Source of the DNA: CAXOVX01 sp964213345
GTDB lineage: Bacteria; Pseudomonadota; Alphaproteobacteria; Rickettsiales; Midichloriaceae
Assembly (NCBI GenBank): GCA_964213345.1
Contig: CAXOVX010000058.1
Location: 1 to 64,000, forward strand
Direction of reading: 5' to 3'
Length of the DNA stretch: 64,000 bases
Shown: positions 61,325-64,000 of the stretch, piece after piece
Position numbering within the stretch: position 1 is the stretch's first letter
Layout of the letters: each line of letters begins with the position of its first letter
Notes under the pieces: generated by a model
The model's input: the letters and a program-made list of their open reading frames with translations, nothing else
Told to the model about the DNA's origin: nothing
Databases searched by the model: none
Program-made: the position numbers and the translations under genes

Positions 61325-64000
61325 CTATTTTTCTTCTTGCATTTCTTCTAATTGCTCATCACTATCGGTAACTAAGTCTATATTTAAACCCAAAGATCTT
61401 AACTCTTTTACCATTACTTTGAATGATTCCGGGATACCCCCCGCAAATGCGTAATCTCCTCTCACTATACTTTCATATACTTTGATTCTACCGCTTACGT
61501 CATCTGATTTTACTGTTAGCATTTCCAATAAAGTATGAGCAGCTCCGTAGGCCTGCAAAGCCCAACATTCCATTTCTCCTAGACGTTGCCCTCCAAAATG
61601 AGACTTACCACCTAACGGCTGCTGAGTTACAAGACTGTAAGGGCCTATAGACCTCGCATGAATTTTATTATCTACCAAATGATCTAACTTCATCATGTAT
61701 ATGTAACCAACAGTGACTTTGCGATCAAAATACTCACCAGTCCTACCATCTATTAGGTCAGCTTGACCAGAAGTGGCAATGTTAGCCTTCTTCAGCATAT
61801 CATTAATATCTCCTTCTTTTGCCCCGTCAAACACTGGTGTTGCTACCGGAACACCTTTTTTTAAATTATGCCCCAATTCCAGTAACTCATCACAATTCAT
61901 TCCCTGAATTAACTCTCGGGCCTCTTTATCAGAATAGCTGCTTCGATTGTATATTTCTAATAAACTTGCTCGTAGATTTTCTAACGTTGCACCAGTTTGT
62001 TGAGACTCTATAGATTGTAATAACGTAGCTAACTGCTTCCCTATATTAGCTGAAGCCCAACCTAAATGTGTCTCTAAAATTTGCCCTACATTCATCCGTG
62101 ATGGCACACCCAAAGGATTCAATACAATATCTACGGCGGTCCCATCCGGTAAAAATGGCATATCTTCAATTGGAGCTATTCTAGATACCACACCTTTATT
62201 CCCATGCCGCCCCGCTATTTTATCACCCGGTTGCAATTTTAATTTAGTTGCTACGTATACATTCACTACCTTTAGAGCCCCTTGCGGCAAATCATCTCCA
62301 CTTTGAAGTCTCGCTATTTTATTCTGCAAAGTAGTATTCAATTCATTTCTAGTGGCTTCGTAAAAAGACTTTAATTGCAGTATTCGTTCTGTTACACTCT
62401 GATCTTCTACCTCTAATTGCCACCAAGAACGGTTTGGTAGACCGCCCAGTACATCCTTGGATAATACAGTACCAGCAGGATAATTTTTTATTTTATTTGT
62501 ACTCCTTTGCTCAGCTAATAAGATAGCAAGTTTATCATATACAAAAGACTCGATTATGACTAACTGATCGTTAGCATTTTTGCTCAATTTTCCTATCTCT
62601 ACTCTTTCCAATGCTATTGCACGTTCATTCTTTTCAACTCCACGTCTTGTAAATACTCGCACGCCAATAACTGTCCCCCTTTCACCTGGAGGAACACGTA
62701 AAGAAGAATCACGTACATCAGAAGCTTTCTCGCCAAAAATTGCTTGTAATAATTTTTCTTCAGAGGTTAGAGGAGATTCTGTTTTAGGTGTTACTTTACC
62801 GACCAATATATCTCCAGATTTTACACTTGCTCCTATATGGACTATACCATTTTCGTCAAGCTGCCTTAAATTTTCTTCTGGTACGTTAGGTACATCCCGT
62901 GTGATATCTTCAGGCCCCAATCTAGTATCACGTGCAATAACTTGATACTCAGATATATGTATTGAAGTATATACATCCTCTCTAACCAATCTTTCCGAAA
63001 TCAATATCGAATCTTCGAAATTATACCCATTCCATGGCATAAATGCTACAAGCACATTTTTACCTAGAGCCAATTCACCCAAATCTGTACATGACCCGTC
63101 GGCTATGATATCGCCCTCTTGTATCACGTCACCAACTTTTACTATTGGCTTTTGATTGATGCATGTACATTTATTAGATTTTTGATACTTGGTTAACGTG
63201 TATATATCAACTCCTAATGGCTCATTACTATCTTGGCATCTTATCACTATCCTTGTGGCGTCTACCTGCTCTACCATCCCACCTCTTTTAGCAATAACTA
63301 CGGCTTCAGAATCTCTCGCTACAATTGCCTCCATCCCCGTACCAACCAAGGGCGCCTCACTTTTTACAAGAGGCACAGCCTGACGTTGCATATTTGAACC
63401 CATCAAAGCTCTGCTTGCATCATCATTTTCTAAAAACGGGATCAACGAGGCTGCAACTGAGACTAATTGCTTAGGTGATACATCTATATAAGATATCTCT
63501 TTAGGAGAAGCTACTGTAAATTCCCCTTTGCACCTACAATTCATTACTTCACCTAACAATTCACCATCTGCACCAATCTCCGCACTTGCCTGCGCTATAG
63601 TGTACTTACCTTCTTCTATAGCTGATAGATAAAAAATCTCTTCTGTTACTCTACCATCCACAACTTTACGACAAGGAGTTTCGATGAATCCATACTTATT
63701 AATACGTGCATAAGTAGCTAGAGAGCTAATCAACCCAATATTTTGCCCTTCTGGCGTTTCAATAGGACAAATGCGGCCATAATGCGTATTATGCACATCA
63801 CGTACAGCAAACCCAGCCCTTTCCCTCGTTAGCCCACCAGGGCCCAGAGCAGAAACACGTCGTTTATGCGTAATTTCAGCAACAGGATTTGTTTGATCCA
63901 TAAATTGTGACAGCTGAGACGTACCAAAAAATTCATTAATTATAGCCATCAAAACTTTTGAATTTACCAAATCATGCAACATTATAGAATCAAGTTCTAC
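61325..64000 (-). CDS. rpoB: RNA polymerase beta subunit (3' part; gene continues beyond window)
   Basis: About 890 C-terminal codons; the 5' part lies to the right of the window. The rifampicin region reads FFGTSQLSQFMDQTNPVAEI THKRRVSALGPGGL, with the standard Gln, Asp, His and Ser residues expected of a rifampicin-sensitive enzyme; one site that is often Leu/Ile is not judged here. GRICPIETPEGQNIGLI, MPWNGYNFEDSILISE, KLQPGDKIAGRHGNKGVVSR and KSHFGGQRLGEMECWALQAYGA, the last split between two blocks, are all conserved. The stop is followed by the rpoC leader. Confidence 0.98.
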   Translation of the reverse strand, partial: VELDSIMLHDLVNSKVLMAIINEFFGTSQLSQFMDQTNPVAEITHKRRVSALGPGGLTRERAGFAVRDVHNTHYGRICPIETPEGQNIGLISSLATYARINKYGFIETPCRKVVDGRVTEEIFYLSAIEEGKYTIAQASAEIGADGELLGEVMNCRCKGEFTVASPKEISYIDVSPKQLVSVAASLIPFLENDDASRALMGSNMQRQAVPLVKSEAPLVGTGMEAIVARDSEAVVIAKRGGMVEQVDATRIVIRCQDSNEPLGVDIYTLTKYQKSNKCTCINQKPIVKVGDVIQEGDIIADGSCTDLGELALGKNVLVAFMPWNGYNFEDSILISERLVREDVYTSIHISEYQVIARDTRLGPEDITRDVPNVPEENLRQLDENGIVHIGASVKSGDILVGKVTPKTESPLTSEEKLLQAIFGEKASDVRDSSLRVPPGERGTVIGVRVFTRRGVEKNERAIALERVEIGKLSKNANDQLVIIESFVYDKLAILLAEQRSTNKIKNYPAGTVLSKDVLGGLPNRSWWQLEVEDQSVTERILQLKSFYEATRNELNTTLQNKIARLQSGDDLPQGALKVVNVYVATKLKLQPGDKIAGRHGNKGVVSRIAPIEDMPFLPDGTAVDIVLNPLGVPSRMNVGQILETHLGWASANIGKQLATLLQSIESQQTGATLENLRASLLEIYNRSSYSDKEARELIQGMNCDELLELGHNLKKGVPVATPVFDGAKEGDINDMLKKANIATSGQADLIDGRTGEYFDRKVTVGYIYMMKLDHLVDNKIHARSIGPYSLVTQQPLGGKSHFGGQRLGEMECWALQAYGAAHTLLEMLTVKSDDVSGRIKVYESIVRGDYAFAGGIPESFKVMVKELRSLGLNIDLVTDSDEQLEEMQEEK

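Overview
The window is AT-rich bacterial chromosome that reads as an intracellular alphaproteobacterium of the order Rickettsiales. I cannot name the genus. The case rests on a DUF2610 protein, an MJ0042-type zinc-ribbon protein, a UbiA-like protein that aligns along its length with what I remember of rickettsial UbiA, one-Cys ribosomal protein L36, small operons with short spacers, and heavy insertion-sequence decay. Gene density is high on both strands. Intergenic spaces are filled with transposase relics and a roughly 130-bp palindromic repeat.

Layout. 1-6430: a frameshifted coiled-coil membrane protein (candidate effector), a UbiA-like protein without its Asp motifs, der, a deleted nagZ-like pseudogene, an IS630 relic and a decayed IS982. 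6600-13850: prs, IS5-type relics, hisS, an ABC-ATPase remnant and comEC. 14230-18540: a frameshifted orphan, fmt, rnhB and mltG. 18770-23150: a protein with 11-residue repeats, the short rpmJ gene, an EAL-domain gene and an IS5-family element with a clear CTAG target duplication. 23325-31875: ndk-folK-folP, secD, glmU and alaS. 31886-35459: dapD-dapE-metG, running into alaS. 35599-39802: a zinc-ribbon protein, then a CE-clan (Ulp1/YopJ-like) cysteine-protease gene broken by a 1,275-bp Tn3-family relic. 40077-46622: four tRNAs (Arg, Met, Asp, Val) around gltP, a small membrane gene, pyrG and an EptA-like sulfatase-fold gene. 46744-53900: DUF2610, the rho-dapA-holB-(micro-ORF)-mnmA operon, a HAD hydrolase and a DUF721/DciA-like gene. 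53900-56890: an IS graveyard (IS110, two IS982 copies, IS200/IS605). 56892-64000: rpoC and the 3' part of rpoB.

The housekeeping content covers transcription (rpoBC, rho), translation (hisS, alaS, metG, fmt, mnmA, rpmJ, tRNAs), nucleotide supply (prs, pyrG, ndk), folate (folK, folP), DAP and peptidoglycan precursors (dapA, dapD, dapE, glmU, mltG) and secretion (secD). The nagZ-like recycling gene is dead. Candidate host-interaction genes are the protease, the 11-mer repeat protein, the coiled-coil protein and an NDP kinase that carries an apparent signal peptide.

The most unusual points are: the protease gene with its Tn3 insertion; the signal-peptide NDP kinase whose two start regions resemble each other; the palindromic repeat that abuts or forms the 3' ends of several genes and serves as an IS5 landing site through its CTAG; the UbiA pseudoenzyme; and a template-switch palindrome in an IS982 copy. 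All assignments come from reading the sequence; no database search was run.
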